A stretch of DNA of 64,000 bases from Chlorohelix sp037138995 (GCF_037138995.1 NZ_JBAXHI010000005.1:1-64000), one strand, 5' to 3'. Shown: positions 52,454 to 61,694, numbered from the stretch's first letter. Translations and numbers: made by a program. Notes: a model not told the origin generated them from the sequence alone.

Positions 52454-52528
52454 CGGGCGCATCGCGATGCGCCCCTACGAACCAACCCTCATGAGAACCG
52501 ATTTGTAGGGGCGGTTCGCGATGCGCCC
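52454..52528. repeat. GC-rich imperfect inverted repeat, possible small mobile repeat or terminator
   Basis: GGGCGCATCGCGATGCGCCC (52454-52473), itself a perfect 20-base palindrome, continues as CCTAC and is matched 30 bases on by GTAGGGGCGGTTCGCGATGCGCCC (52505-52528) in inverse. The arms differ at two positions. It is followed by GGTTTTC. Repeats of this kind, with GTAGGGGCG ends, are scattered in many bacterial genomes, often between genes; here it separates menB and menE and could end or fold the transcript. Confidence 0.75.
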
Positions 52529-52609
52529 GGTTTTCTTACATATTTACGGATTAATTTCTAAAAGTTCATAAGCCCCTTGTTTTTAAGCAATATCCTAAAA
52601 TCATAATTA

Positions 52610-54103
52610 ATGACACAAACACCGGAACAAAATCTAATACCGGACTGGCTGAAGCGGCGTGCCGAATCTTCCCCGCACAATATCGCCCTTATCTTCAAGG
52701 ATGAGGCGTTGCATTGGGCAGAGCTTTACGACAAGGCGTTGGTGTATGCCGGGCAGATGTCAGCGCAAGGAGTAGAAGCAGGGGCGCGAGTGGCATTGCT
52801 GTTGGGCAATACCCCTGCCTTTGTTTGCGCCATGCATGCTACGCCACAACTTGGCGCGATAGTAGTACCGCTCAACACCCGCTTGACCTTTGCTGAATTA
52901 GGCTGGCAACTTGAAGATGTGCAACCTACCTTGCTGCTGTATGATGCGCCAAATGCCTCCAAAGCTATTGAACTTGCTTCATACACAACCTGCCCAATTC
53001 TCAGCCTTGAGGAATTGGCAGAAACAGAGCCTGTTACTTTTCGACAAGCTGAATATTACGCCACAGACCAAATACACAGCATCATCTATTCTTCGGGGAC
53101 AACCGGCAAACCCAAAGGGGTGATGCTTACCTACGACAACCATCTTTGGAATGCGCTGGCATCTTGCCTTAATCTTGGCTTGCAGCAGGATGACCGCTGG
53201 ATGGCGGTTTTACCGCTCTTTCATGTAGGCGGTATGTCTATCCTGCTACGTAGCGTACTTTACGGTATCCCGGTAGTTTTACATGAGTCATTCGACCCTG
53301 CCGCAATTAATCTCTCTATCATCCAAAATCGCGTCACAATTATTTCGGTGGTAGCAACCATGCTCCAACGTATGATGGATGAAAGCAGCGATAGTGGCTA
53401 CCCTGCCCACTTGCGCTGTGTGCTGACCGGGGGCGGTCCTGTGCCAAAACCTTTACTGGAACGTTGCGCTGCCCTGAATATACCTATCACCCAAACTTAC
53501 GGCATGACTGAAACCGCCTCACAAGTTGCCACCCTTTCACCCGCCGATGCGCTAATAAAATTGGGTTCAGCCGGACGCGCCCTATACCCAAGTGAAATTA
53601 AAATCTTGCATAAAGAATCATCCCCTGACGGTGTAGGCGAAATATTGGTGCGTGGTCAGATAGTGACGGCGGGCTATTTCAACCGCCCTGAAGAAACCAC
53701 GCAAGCCTTAGCGGAAGGTTGGCTACACACCGGAGACCTCGGCAGGCTGGATAAGGACGGCTATCTCTACGTGGTGGATAGGCGCAGCGATTTGATAATA
53801 TCAGGCGGCGAGAACATTTACCCGGCTGAAATCGAAGCGGTACTATTGGCGCATCCGGTAATAGAAGAAGCGGGCGTGGTGGGCGTTCCTGAAGAACGGT
53901 GGGGTCAGATTCCTGTTGCAGTGGTAAAATTGCGCGAGAACACAAACGCAACTGAAACAGGATTGATAGAATGGTGTAGTGCGCGACTGGCTCGCTACAA
54001 AGTGCCAAAACGGATAGTCTTTGCCAAAAGTCTGCCTCGAAATGCAGCCGGAAAGCTGGTACGACGGCTATTAAAAGATTCACTATTGAAAAAAACGGAG
54101 TAG
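52610..54103 (+). CDS. menE: 2-succinylbenzoate--CoA ligase
   Basis: This 497-residue AMP-forming ligase activates o-succinylbenzoate with CoA. The P-loop-like motif is SSGTTGKPKGVMLTYDNH, and ITQTYGMTETASQVATL, GWLHTGDLGRLDKDGYLYVVDRRSDLIISGGENIYPAEIE and the Lys of PRNAAGKLVRR follow in order. The start codon has no ribosome site; TAAAAT lies 8 bases before it, so the message may be leaderless. It is 248 bases after menB, beyond the inverted repeat, and 1 base before menA. Confidence 0.93.
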   Translation: MTQTPEQNLIPDWLKRRAESSPHNIALIFKDEALHWAELYDKALVYAGQMSAQGVEAGARVALLLGNTPAFVCAMHATPQLGAIVVPLNTRLTFAELGWQLEDVQPTLLLYDAPNASKAIELASYTTCPILSLEELAETEPVTFRQAEYYATDQIHSIIYSSGTTGKPKGVMLTYDNHLWNALASCLNLGLQQDDRWMAVLPLFHVGGMSILLRSVLYGIPVVLHESFDPAAINLSIIQNRVTIISVVATMLQRMMDESSDSGYPAHLRCVLTGGGPVPKPLLERCAALNIPITQTYGMTETASQVATLSPADALIKLGSAGRALYPSEIKILHKESSPDGVGEILVRGQIVTAGYFNRPEETTQALAEGWLHTGDLGRLDKDGYLYVVDRRSDLIISGGENIYPAEIEAVLLAHPVIEEAGVVGVPEERWGQIPVAVVKLRENTNATETGLIEWCSARLARYKVPKRIVFAKSLPRNAAGKLVRRLLKDSLLKKTE

Positions 54104-54104
54104 T

Positions 54105-55028
54105 ATGACACCCGCAGGACAGATAAAAAACAAACTTACCAAACGGCAAGCATGGTTAATGGCTTCCCGACCCAAAACGCTTCCCGCCGCCACCGCTCCG
54201 GTGTTGGTAGGTACGGCAGTCGCATTTTACGATAAAGGATTCAGCCTTTTCCCGGCGTTGGCGGCATTGGCAGGCGCATTGTTAATCCAGATTGCCACCA
54301 ATTTTGCCAATGATGTTTTCGATTACAAAAAAGGGGCTGATACCTCCGAAAGATTGGGTCCTGTGCGAGTCACCGCAGCAGGTTTACTCACGCCAAAAGA
54401 GGTTTTCACCGGAATGTGGGTGGTGTTCGGACTGGCAACGCTAGTGGGCGTGTATCTGGTGATAGTAGGCGGCTTGCCTATCGTAATCATCGGGTTATTA
54501 TCCATAGCTTCGGGCATTGCCTATACCGGAGGACCCTTTCCGTTGGGCTATAACGGATTGGGTGATATTTTCGTTTTCATCTTTTTTGGTTTGGTAGCCG
54601 TTTGCGGAACCTATTATGTACAGGTTGGAACGGTTGGGGCGCTGGCGTGGTGGTGCGCTATACCGATAGGCTTGCTGGCAACCGCTATCATCGTGGTCAA
54701 CAATCTACGCGATGTAAAAACTGATACGGTGGCTGGCAAAAAAACAATGGCGGTACGAATCGGAGAGAGCGGCGCAAAGGCAGAATATGTGCTATTGGCG
54801 GCTTTGTCTTACCTAATAGCCCCTGCAATGTGCCTGTCTGGCGTTGCGCCTTGGTGGGCAATGCTGGTATGGCTCTCACTGCCGCTCGCCTATCAGCAAA
54901 TCAAGCTTGTTTTCACCGTCACCGGACGCGCCTTGAATAAAGCGTTAGGTGGTACTGGTCGTCTGGAACTGGTATATGGCTTGTGCCTGTCTATGGGTTT
55001 AGTGATAGCACGTTTGATAGGTAGCTGA
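54105..55028 (+). CDS. menA: 1,4-dihydroxy-2-naphthoate polyprenyltransferase
   Basis: This 307-residue UbiA-family membrane enzyme attaches the polyprenyl tail to dihydroxynaphthoate. It has about nine helices and both Asp-rich motifs: NFANDVFDYKKGADTSERLG (D-x-x-x-D) and NNLRDVKTDTVAGKKT. These signatures are specific to MenA. It is 1 base after menE. The last step, methylation by MenG/UbiE, is not assigned here, although three class I methyltransferase genes lie in the window. Confidence 0.95.
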   Translation: MTPAGQIKNKLTKRQAWLMASRPKTLPAATAPVLVGTAVAFYDKGFSLFPALAALAGALLIQIATNFANDVFDYKKGADTSERLGPVRVTAAGLLTPKEVFTGMWVVFGLATLVGVYLVIVGGLPIVIIGLLSIASGIAYTGGPFPLGYNGLGDIFVFIFFGLVAVCGTYYVQVGTVGALAWWCAIPIGLLATAIIVVNNLRDVKTDTVAGKKTMAVRIGESGAKAEYVLLAALSYLIAPAMCLSGVAPWWAMLVWLSLPLAYQQIKLVFTVTGRALNKALGGTGRLELVYGLCLSMGLVIARLIGS

Positions 55029-55096
55029 TATTTCACAATCAGGCAGCTTTGTGTTATGCTTAGAAATGTGTTTTTAGACTGAAATTGTTGGAGATT

Positions 55097-55927
55097 ATGG
55101 ACACTATACCCCAAAATATAGAGGCTCTCGCCCGTTTTCGTTACGCCCTTATGGATATGGATGGGGTGCTGTATCGCGGCAACCAAGCCTTACCCGGCTT
55201 GCTGGAATTTTTCGATTTCCTAGCGCGTGCCGATATTGGCTATAGGTTGCTCACCAACAACGCCAGTATGACCCCGGACGACTATCACCACAAATTGCTG
55301 AAAATGGGCTTGGATGTACCTCCTGAGAAGATTATCACCAGCCCGCTGGCAACCATAATACATTTGCGTAAAATTGCGCCGGAAGGGGCAGGTATCTACG
55401 TGATAGGTATGGCAGCGTTACGCCGCACCCTATTTGGCGAAGATGAACAAAACGGTCTCTTTTATTTCGATGACAAAAACCCTCGCTTCGTGATACAAGG
55501 CGCAGATTTCAATCTAGTATATGAATCTTTGCGTAAAGCAACTCTGCTAATTCGAGCGGGAGCAACCTATATTGCGACCAATGCCGACCCGGTTTTCCCT
55601 TCCGAAGAAGGGCTTATTCCGGGCGCGGGTAGCGTAGCCGCATTACTACAAACTGCCAGTGGGCAAAAACCTTTTATCATAGGCAAACCCGAACCAATTA
55701 TGTATGAACTTGCGCTGGAACAACTCGGCACACAAAAGCATGAAACCGTTATGATTGGGGACAATCTTGTAACAGATATTGAGGGCGCGTTGCGGTTAGA
55801 TATACCAACCATCATAACCTTGAGTGGTGTTACCAGCCCTGTCGAGTATGCTGCAAGCCCGCTTAAAGCCGATTTAAGCTTTAACGGCTTACCAGAATTA
55901 ACTGCCGCATGGCAATCTGTCTTATAA
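55097..55927 (+). CDS. HAD superfamily IIA phosphatase
   Basis: This 276-residue protein has the four HAD motifs: DMDGVLYRG, LLTNNAS, the Lys of GKPEPIMY and GDNLVTDIEGALRL. The IIA-type cap lies between motifs II and III. This subgroup includes phosphoglycolate, NagD-like and p-nitrophenyl phosphatases, so the substrate is not settled. I chose ATG 55097 with GGAG 3 bases upstream; a TTG at 55085 would add four residues. It lies downstream of menA by 68 bases, in the same direction. Confidence 0.88.
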   Translation: MDTIPQNIEALARFRYALMDMDGVLYRGNQALPGLLEFFDFLARADIGYRLLTNNASMTPDDYHHKLLKMGLDVPPEKIITSPLATIIHLRKIAPEGAGIYVIGMAALRRTLFGEDEQNGLFYFDDKNPRFVIQGADFNLVYESLRKATLLIRAGATYIATNADPVFPSEEGLIPGAGSVAALLQTASGQKPFIIGKPEPIMYELALEQLGTQKHETVMIGDNLVTDIEGALRLDIPTIITLSGVTSPVEYAASPLKADLSFNGLPELTAAWQSVL

Positions 55928-55945
55928 AACCCGGAGAAAGTATAT

Positions 55946-56335
55946 ATGGAAAAGAAAGCAGTTCAAACCGATAAAGCCCCAGCCGCCATAGGTCCTTACA
56001 GTCAGGCTATTCGGGTTGGCAATCTGTTGTTTACCAGCGGACAAGTGCCGATAGACCCCGCTAATGGTGAAATTACAGGCTGGGAAATCAAGGAACAGGC
56101 TCGCCAAGTGTTTATCAACATTCAAAACCTGTTGGCAGCACAAGGTTGTACATTGGCGAATGTGGTTAAAACCACCGTTTTCCTGCGTCACATGAGCGAT
56201 TTCCCGGAGATGAACGAAATTTACGCGGAATTCTTCAGTGGCACTATCTTTCCCGCCCGCAGCACGGTTGAGGTTAGTCGCTTACCAAAAGATGCGCTGA
56301 TTGAAATTGAAACCATTACCCTAATTCCTGAATAG
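55946..56335 (+). CDS. RidA family reactive intermediate deaminase
   Basis: This 129-residue protein has the complete RidA pattern: KAPAAIGPYSQAIRVGNLLFTSGQVP, then IQNLLAAQGCTLANVVKTTVFL and the C-terminal FPARSTVEVSRLPKDALIEIE with the substrate-binding Arg. It deaminates reactive enamine or imine intermediates of amino-acid metabolism. GGAG precedes the ATG. Its stop shares one base with the GTG of the methyltransferase that follows. Confidence 0.95.
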   Translation: MEKKAVQTDKAPAAIGPYSQAIRVGNLLFTSGQVPIDPANGEITGWEIKEQARQVFINIQNLLAAQGCTLANVVKTTVFLRHMSDFPEMNEIYAEFFSGTIFPARSTVEVSRLPKDALIEIETITLIPE

Positions 56336-57159
56336 TGCAAAGTACCGAAGCAGCTTTCCAGTTTGATTATGAGAACGAAGCCATTATTGAGGGGCGCGGC
56401 ATCGGTAATTCTGCTGCGCGAGACCTCGGCGCAATTCGATTACGCCGTTTTCTGGCTGCTTTCGCTGCGTTGCCATCAGGCGCAAAGGTTATGGAAGTGG
56501 GCTGTGGAGCAGGGAGACAATGTCGCACCCTCAAAAAGCTGCGACCAGAATTAGAGGTGCATGGCTGTGATTTAAGCCAACGTGCCATTGCTGAAGCCAA
56601 AGCCAATAATGATGGGGTAGAGTATCGTATTTCTGATGCAGCGCAATTGCCTTATCCAGATGCTGATTTTGACGCGGTGATGCTTTTCGATGTGCTAGAG
56701 CATGTCCCAGATGTTGGCAACGTGGTAAGCGAAATAGCGCGAGCGCTGAAACAGGGCGGTCTCTTTCATGCCTTCATCCCCATCGAGGGACAACCCGGCA
56801 CGCTTTTTTATCGCCTCAGAAATAGTCGCCTTTTACCCATCGCCCGTTGGAAAAAAGAGCGCATCGGTCATATTCAGCAACTAACTGATACCGACCTAAT
56901 CGCCTTGTTTGCCGCCAACGGCTTGACGCTGGTTGATAAAAGCTACAGTTTCCACCTGATGGGTCAGATTTTAGATATTGCTGATTACTGGCAACGAGAC
57001 TGGCAAAGTGGAAACCGCCCGGTATGGCAAAAGAAATTTGCCGCATTGGTCGCCAGAGGTATCATGTACCCTACTTGGCGCTTAGCCTACTTAGAAGACA
57101 ATCGCCGCGCCTCCAATAACCGCGCCACTGGCTTTCATTTGACCTGCCGCAAACTCTAA
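56335..57159 (+). CDS. Class I SAM-dependent methyltransferase
   Basis: This 274-residue protein has a Rossmann core with VMEVGCGAGRQCRTLKKL, VHGCDLSQRAIAEAKA, DAAQLPYPDADFDAVMLFDVLEHVPD and an IEGQPGTLFYRL segment, typical of UbiE-like or small-molecule methyltransferases. A C-terminal helical part is unlike UbiE. It starts at GTG 56335, sharing one base with the RidA stop. Its place after menA raises the chance that it methylates a quinone precursor, but the sequence does not show this. It is convergent with comF, 4 bases away. Confidence 0.85.
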   Translation: MQSTEAAFQFDYENEAIIEGRGIGNSAARDLGAIRLRRFLAAFAALPSGAKVMEVGCGAGRQCRTLKKLRPELEVHGCDLSQRAIAEAKANNDGVEYRISDAAQLPYPDADFDAVMLFDVLEHVPDVGNVVSEIARALKQGGLFHAFIPIEGQPGTLFYRLRNSRLLPIARWKKERIGHIQQLTDTDLIALFAANGLTLVDKSYSFHLMGQILDIADYWQRDWQSGNRPVWQKKFAALVARGIMYPTWRLAYLEDNRRASNNRATGFHLTCRKL

Positions 57160-57163
57160 TCTT

Positions 57164-57850
57164 TTATTCACGGGTTAAGGTAATAGCTCTAACAAGGTTG
57201 GCTCCTGCCGCCTTCAAAACAGTAGCACAGGCATTGAGAGTAGCCCCGGTTGTGCAAACATCATCCACCAGTAAAATGTTTTTTCCGATGAGTGAAGCGC
57301 CACGCCACTCAAAAGCATTGGCTACATTCTCGGCGCGTTCGCGTAAGCCCAAACCAATCTGTGAGCGAGTTTGCCGAATCCTTGCCAGTTGTATTTCATC
57401 TATTTCAAGCTTGCAAACTTCGCTAATACTTTCTGCCAGTAACCCTGCCTGATTATATCCCCGCTCTTGCAAGTGGGTACGATGCAAAGGCACTGGTATT
57501 AACAAATCCGAATCCAGCCAACCACGCTGTTTAATTGCCTCTGCCATTTCTGCCCCCAATACACCCGATACCGCCCGTACACCCCGATATTTCAGCTTTA
57601 ATACAGCCTGACGAATTGCGCCGATATGTATAAAAACGCTGCCAGCCGTATCCAAACTGCGCGATGGCATGCTGCACAGAGGGCTATAACAACGTACACC
57701 GTTAAAGGGCGCTCCACAAACCAAACAATAAGATTGTGTAATATAGGGGAGTGATTTTCGACAATCTGGGTGAAGCCATTGACCGATTTTACCGCAAACA
57801 AAGCAGCGTGGAGGAAAGAAAAAATCCACCAGTATGCCTGTCAGCTTCAT
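57164..57850 (-). CDS. comF: ComF family phosphoribosyltransferase-like protein
   Basis: This 228-residue protein has an N-terminal zinc-finger-like region (PPRCFVCGKIGQWLHPDC and later CLVCGAPFNG) and a phosphoribosyltransferase domain with the PRPP motif ILLVDDVCTTGATLNACATVL. These are the two parts of ComF/GntX proteins. In Gram-positive bacteria ComF helps DNA uptake through the competence machinery; its placement beside a Tad-type secretion locus is suggestive but not proof of a role. Its ATG follows the DUF192 stop by 1 base. Confidence 0.88.
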   Translation of the reverse strand: MKLTGILVDFFFPPRCFVCGKIGQWLHPDCRKSLPYITQSYCLVCGAPFNGVRCYSPLCSMPSRSLDTAGSVFIHIGAIRQAVLKLKYRGVRAVSGVLGAEMAEAIKQRGWLDSDLLIPVPLHRTHLQERGYNQAGLLAESISEVCKLEIDEIQLARIRQTRSQIGLGLRERAENVANAFEWRGASLIGKNILLVDDVCTTGATLNACATVLKAAGANLVRAITLTRE

Positions 57851-57851
57851 G

Positions 57852-58199
57852 CTAATTTTCCTGCCATTCTAGCAAATCGCCAAGTTGCGTACCGGTTTGG
57901 GTTGCAGTGTGCGCGGGCAACTCCACTACATAATGCGCTTTTGGCACTATCTTGCTGAGTCGCCATGGCTTGAGGTTATGCGAAATATGCACCACCTTAT
58001 GCGCTTTGTCGGCAAAAATCACATCAATAGGAAACTGCATAAAAAAACAGTGGACACTATTGTTAGGAATGATAATTAGCCCATCGCCCGGTGCAAGCGT
58101 TTTACGCCCCAACAACCCCACAAAACGAGTCCAGATAGTATTGGCAACTTGCCCATTGCTCATCAACGTAACATTTCGAGTTTTATTAATTACTTTCAT
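57852..58199 (-). CDS. DUF192 family protein
   Basis: This 115-residue protein matches DUF192: WTRFVGLLGRKTLAPGDGLII, NSVHCFFMQFPIDVIFADKAHKVV and AHYVVELPAHTA are the conserved stretches. The NSVH-x-FFM and D-x-IF segments are family signatures. Many relatives have a signal peptide, but this one does not. Biochemical function is unknown. It is co-oriented with the Tad genes, separated from them by a terminator, and comF follows 1 base after it. Confidence 0.88.
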   Translation of the reverse strand: MKVINKTRNVTLMSNGQVANTIWTRFVGLLGRKTLAPGDGLIIIPNNSVHCFFMQFPIDVIFADKAHKVVHISHNLKPWRLSKIVPKAHYVVELPAHTATQTGTQLGDLLEWQEN

Positions 58200-58211
58200 A
58201 AACTTTCTGGC

Positions 58212-58247
58212 AAAAAATTAGCCCGGACCGTATTGAGCGGACCGGGC
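58212..58247 (-). terminator. Terminator of the Tad locus
   Basis: GCCCGG-A-CCG (58221-58230) and CGG-A-CCGGGC (58238-58247) pair except for an A-A mismatch. On the minus strand the following TTTTTT (plus 58212-58217) completes a terminator 15 bases after the tadC stop. Confidence 0.8.
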
Positions 58248-58261
58248 AAGTATAAGTTAAA

Positions 58262-59197
58262 TTATTCAAAATTTAAGCCCATAGCTTTAGCTACAGTTGG
58301 TATTACCGGACCAAGAATTACAATATATATAGTCGGCAATATCAGAAAAGCCATTGGGAAAAGCATTTTGATAGGCGCTTTATGGGCTAGTTCTTCTGCC
58401 AGTTGGCGGCGGCGGATACGCATCTGATCGGCTTGAATCCGCAATACTTTGGTCATACTTACGCCTAATTGGTCGGCTTGCACAATCGAAGCTACGAAAA
58501 CACTTAATTCCTGCACATCACAACGTATTGCCAGTTCTTTAAGAGCATCTCGGCGTGTTTTACCGACACGTTGTTCTGCCAGCATACGTTTGAACTCTTT
58601 GCCAAGTTCGTTGTCCCATTTCTCAGTAACACGCAACAACGCTTGGTCAAAACCAAGACCAGCCTCAACGCAAATAGTAAGCAAATCAATCGCATCGGGC
58701 AATGCTCTCAAAATGGCACGGCGGCGCTTTTTCATCTTACCGCCTAGCCAATAAACCGGAAGCATAAAACCTAATAGGAAGAAAATTACCGGTCCTAGAA
58801 TACGCCAAGTCATCGGCGTATTTGCAAGAAAGAGCAATATTCCTATTAAACCGCCCACCAAGAACGCTGACAGTAACCGTATCCCCAGAAAATCGGCAGG
58901 AGTCATATTATTAGGGTTGCCGGCAATAGCCAGATTCTGGCGCAACCTATCCTGAGTGGCGTTAGGAGTAAACGAGCTAACAATACGGGCAAATAACGCT
59001 ATTATCGGTCTTATAATACGATCCCTGAAAGGTTGTTCCAATTCAAGCTTTTCAAGAGAAATCGGTTTTTCAATATACTCAGCGAGGCGTTGTTCCACTA
59101 GGTCAGGGCGATTACGGCGTAGTATAAAATAAGCCGCTAATGCCATCGCAATACCTATAATCAGTACAACTATTATTACAGGTAGTATTCCCTGCAT
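58262..59197 (-). CDS. tadC: Tad/type II secretion system F-like inner membrane protein
   Basis: This 311-residue protein belongs to the GspF/TadC family. Membrane segments lie at the start (after MQGILPV), near 110-150 and at the C-terminus; the T2SSF domain carries LPDAIDLLTICVEAGLGFDQAL and LGVSMTKVLRIQADQMRIRRRQLAEELAHKAPIKMLFPM, a strong TadC signature. It works with TadB as the platform of Tad pilus assembly. I chose ATG 59197, with AGAGG 7 bases before, over ATG 59299, which would overlap tadB by 91 bases. Confidence 0.92.
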   Translation of the reverse strand: MQGILPVIIVVLIIGIAMALAAYFILRRNRPDLVEQRLAEYIEKPISLEKLELEQPFRDRIIRPIIALFARIVSSFTPNATQDRLRQNLAIAGNPNNMTPADFLGIRLLSAFLVGGLIGILLFLANTPMTWRILGPVIFFLLGFMLPVYWLGGKMKKRRRAILRALPDAIDLLTICVEAGLGFDQALLRVTEKWDNELGKEFKRMLAEQRVGKTRRDALKELAIRCDVQELSVFVASIVQADQLGVSMTKVLRIQADQMRIRRRQLAEELAHKAPIKMLFPMAFLILPTIYIVILGPVIPTVAKAMGLNFE

Positions 59198-59208
59198 ATC
59201 TTTACCTC

Positions 59209-60204
59209 TTAAACCTCTATATCGGTAATTTTCTTGATTGCGAAAAAGCCTGCGATAATCATTATAATACCGCAGATAGGCATACAAAGCCATGGCCACT
59301 TAAACATTCTGGTAATATAATCTGAATTTATCAACATTAACACCCCAGCCAAGGCAAGCGGTAATCCAGACAGAATATAACCAGAATATTGTTGCTGCGC
59401 GGTTAAAACGGTAATTTCACCTTTAATACGTACCCGCTCACGAATGGTATGACCGATATTATCTAGAATTTGGGAAAGGTTGCCGCCGACCTCACTTTGA
59501 ATATTTATAGCAGTAATCAATAAATCTAGGTCATCGCTAGGTACACGGCGAAGCATATTTGCCAACGCCTCGCGACTACTCAGACCTAAACCTACTTCAC
59601 GAGTAACCCGTTTGTACTCATCCGCCATTGGTGCCGGAGCTTCGCGGGCAATCAAATCCATTGATTGCAAAAGACTGTAACCGGAGCGCAATGAGTTTGC
59701 CATCAAGGTGATAGTATCACCAAGTTGGTTATTAAAGGTTTTCATACGCTTCTTGGAACGTCTTTTGACATACATATCAGGTATATATAACCCCAAAATG
59801 CCAACAAGCAACCCTACTATAAGCGCAAATACACCAAACCCCCGCCCTAAATACCAGCCCAAAAGAACTCCAGCGCCTGTGCTTGCCACCTTGAAAAGTA
59901 AAAACTCTCCAACGGTTATTTTCAAATCGGCTCTTGCAAGATTACGGGCAATATTGTCGGCAAAATTTCTGCCTTTTAAAACTTTATCTATTCTTTCCGC
60001 AACAAGAGCGCGAGTGGCAGACGCGCCCCCCTCCAATTGGGCTTCATCTTTAACAGTCTCAGCAACATTGGTATTGGTAAAACTATCGAGGCGCTCTTTC
60101 AGATTGCTCTTCTTAGAGCCTCTAAGACGAAGCGCCATGAAAATCAAGACAATCGCTACCACAACTATCACTAAAACTATTACCAGGATTGTGGTCTGGT
60201 TCAT
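59209..60204 (-). CDS. tadB: Tad/type II secretion system F-like inner membrane protein
   Basis: This 331-residue protein starts at ATG 60204 with AGGG 8 bases upstream (a GTG at 60210 would add two residues). It has an N-terminal helix, a cytoplasmic T2SSF domain with FNNQLGDTITLMANSLRSGYSLLQSMDLIAREAPAPMADEYKRV, LGLSSREALANML and SEVGGNLSQILDNIGHTIRER, all typical of TadB, then three C-terminal helices. It lies between the ATPase gene tadA and tadC. Confidence 0.93.
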   Translation of the reverse strand: MNQTTILVIVLVIVVVAIVLIFMALRLRGSKKSNLKERLDSFTNTNVAETVKDEAQLEGGASATRALVAERIDKVLKGRNFADNIARNLARADLKITVGEFLLFKVASTGAGVLLGWYLGRGFGVFALIVGLLVGILGLYIPDMYVKRRSKKRMKTFNNQLGDTITLMANSLRSGYSLLQSMDLIAREAPAPMADEYKRVTREVGLGLSSREALANMLRRVPSDDLDLLITAINIQSEVGGNLSQILDNIGHTIRERVRIKGEITVLTAQQQYSGYILSGLPLALAGVLMLINSDYITRMFKWPWLCMPICGIIMIIAGFFAIKKITDIEV

Positions 60205-60245
60205 TATCACTTCCCTATCAGATTTAGGCTAGTTTTGGGCGCTAA

Positions 60246-61694
60246 TTAGAATGCCCGCAACTGACTCGCCGAACCAAAAGTATCAGGTGGTAAGAAGATG
60301 TTATGTTGTTCAAATTTTTCAACACAACGCGGTTGAACTCCGGTTGGCTTCAATTGCCCGATAATTTTCCCGTTTTCATCCACGCCTGTTTGTTCGAAGC
60401 GGAAAATTTCCTGTAATTTGATAATATCGCCTTCCATGCCATCCACTTCGGCGATACTGGTAATTTTGCGGGTGCCGTCCTTTAAACGCTCCTGCTGTAC
60501 AATCATATTTACAGCCGAGGCAACTTGCTCACGAATTGCGCGTACCGGCAAATCCATACCAGCCATTAAGCACATTGTTTCGGTACGACTCAGAGCATCT
60601 TTCGGGCTGTTTGCGTGCAAAGTTGTCAGCGAACCATCATGACCGGTATTCATCGCCTGAAGCATATCCAGTGTTTCACCGCTACGACACTCCCCTACCA
60701 CTATTCGGTCGGGGCGCATTCGGAGGCAGTTAATTACCAAGTCACGTATGGTTACTTCCCCTTTACCTTCAATATTTGCTGCCTTAGATTCAAGTGTAAT
60801 CACATGATCTTGCCGCAACTGCAATTCAGCGGCGTTTTCCACTGTAACTATGCGTTCATCATCTGGAATAAAACCTGAAAGCACATTCAATAGCGTCGTT
60901 TTACCTGAACCAGTACCACCTGACACTACTATATTCATGCGTGACAACACTGCTGCTCTTAAGAAATCGGCAATACGTGTAGTCAAAGAGCCATAACGCA
61001 CCAAGTCTTCAATTGTTAAAGGCTTTTTGCTAAATTTTCGGATGGTAACTACCGGTCCTATTAGTGAAAGAGGCGGAATAATAATGTTAACACGGCTACC
61101 ATCGGGCAAACGCGCATCTACCATTGGCGAGCTTTCATCAACACGCCGACCAATCGGGGAAACGATACGCTCAATAATACGCATCAAATGTTGGTCGTCC
61201 TTGAACTTTACCTCGCTTTTAACCAACTTACCTTTGCGCTCAACATAAACCGATTTGGGCCCATTTATCATTACTTCACTAACGGTTTCATCTCTTAGCA
61301 AAATTTCCAGAGGACCATAGCCTAAAATCTCAGCAAGGATTACATCCAGAAGCAGGGATTTTTCAGCCCGGCTTAATGTAACACCCTGCGTTTCAAGTAA
61401 CACTTCTTGGAAAATATCATCGGTAATCGTTCTTACTTGGCGTTCCTCTGTAGGCGAAATCTTTCGGCGCTCCAGTTCAGCCACCAAACGTTCCTGAACC
61501 TTACCCTTAAGCTCGTAGGTTATCTTATCCTGTTTTGAATCCTGTACAACGGCAGTACGATCAAACCTAGAGGCTGATTTTTGTTCTTGCTGAACTGGAG
61601 TCGCACTATTGCTCGAAGGTGTGGAAGCGCTACCAGTGTTCCCCGAAGTGCCTTTATCATTGTTATCTCCAATACCAATACGCCTTAGTAACAC
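60246..61694 (-). CDS. tadA: Tad secretion ATPase (CpaF/TadA)
   Basis: This 482-residue ATPase powers pilus assembly. Walker A is VSGGTGSGKTTLLNVLS; the Asp box is RIVTVENAAELQL; the His box has TGHDGSLTTLHANSP; the upstream GYGPLEILLRDETVSEVMING and RIVSPIGRRVDESSPMVDARLPDGSRVN are CpaF signatures. Residues 1-50 are a low-complexity Ser/Asn/Thr-rich linker. It starts at GTG 61694 with GAGGTGG close upstream. It is 35 bases before tadB. Confidence 0.95.
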   Translation of the reverse strand: MLLRRIGIGDNNDKGTSGNTGSASTPSSNSATPVQQEQKSASRFDRTAVVQDSKQDKITYELKGKVQERLVAELERRKISPTEERQVRTITDDIFQEVLLETQGVTLSRAEKSLLLDVILAEILGYGPLEILLRDETVSEVMINGPKSVYVERKGKLVKSEVKFKDDQHLMRIIERIVSPIGRRVDESSPMVDARLPDGSRVNIIIPPLSLIGPVVTIRKFSKKPLTIEDLVRYGSLTTRIADFLRAAVLSRMNIVVSGGTGSGKTTLLNVLSGFIPDDERIVTVENAAELQLRQDHVITLESKAANIEGKGEVTIRDLVINCLRMRPDRIVVGECRSGETLDMLQAMNTGHDGSLTTLHANSPKDALSRTETMCLMAGMDLPVRAIREQVASAVNMIVQQERLKDGTRKITSIAEVDGMEGDIIKLQEIFRFEQTGVDENGKIIGQLKPTGVQPRCVEKFEQHNIFLPPDTFGSASQLRAF

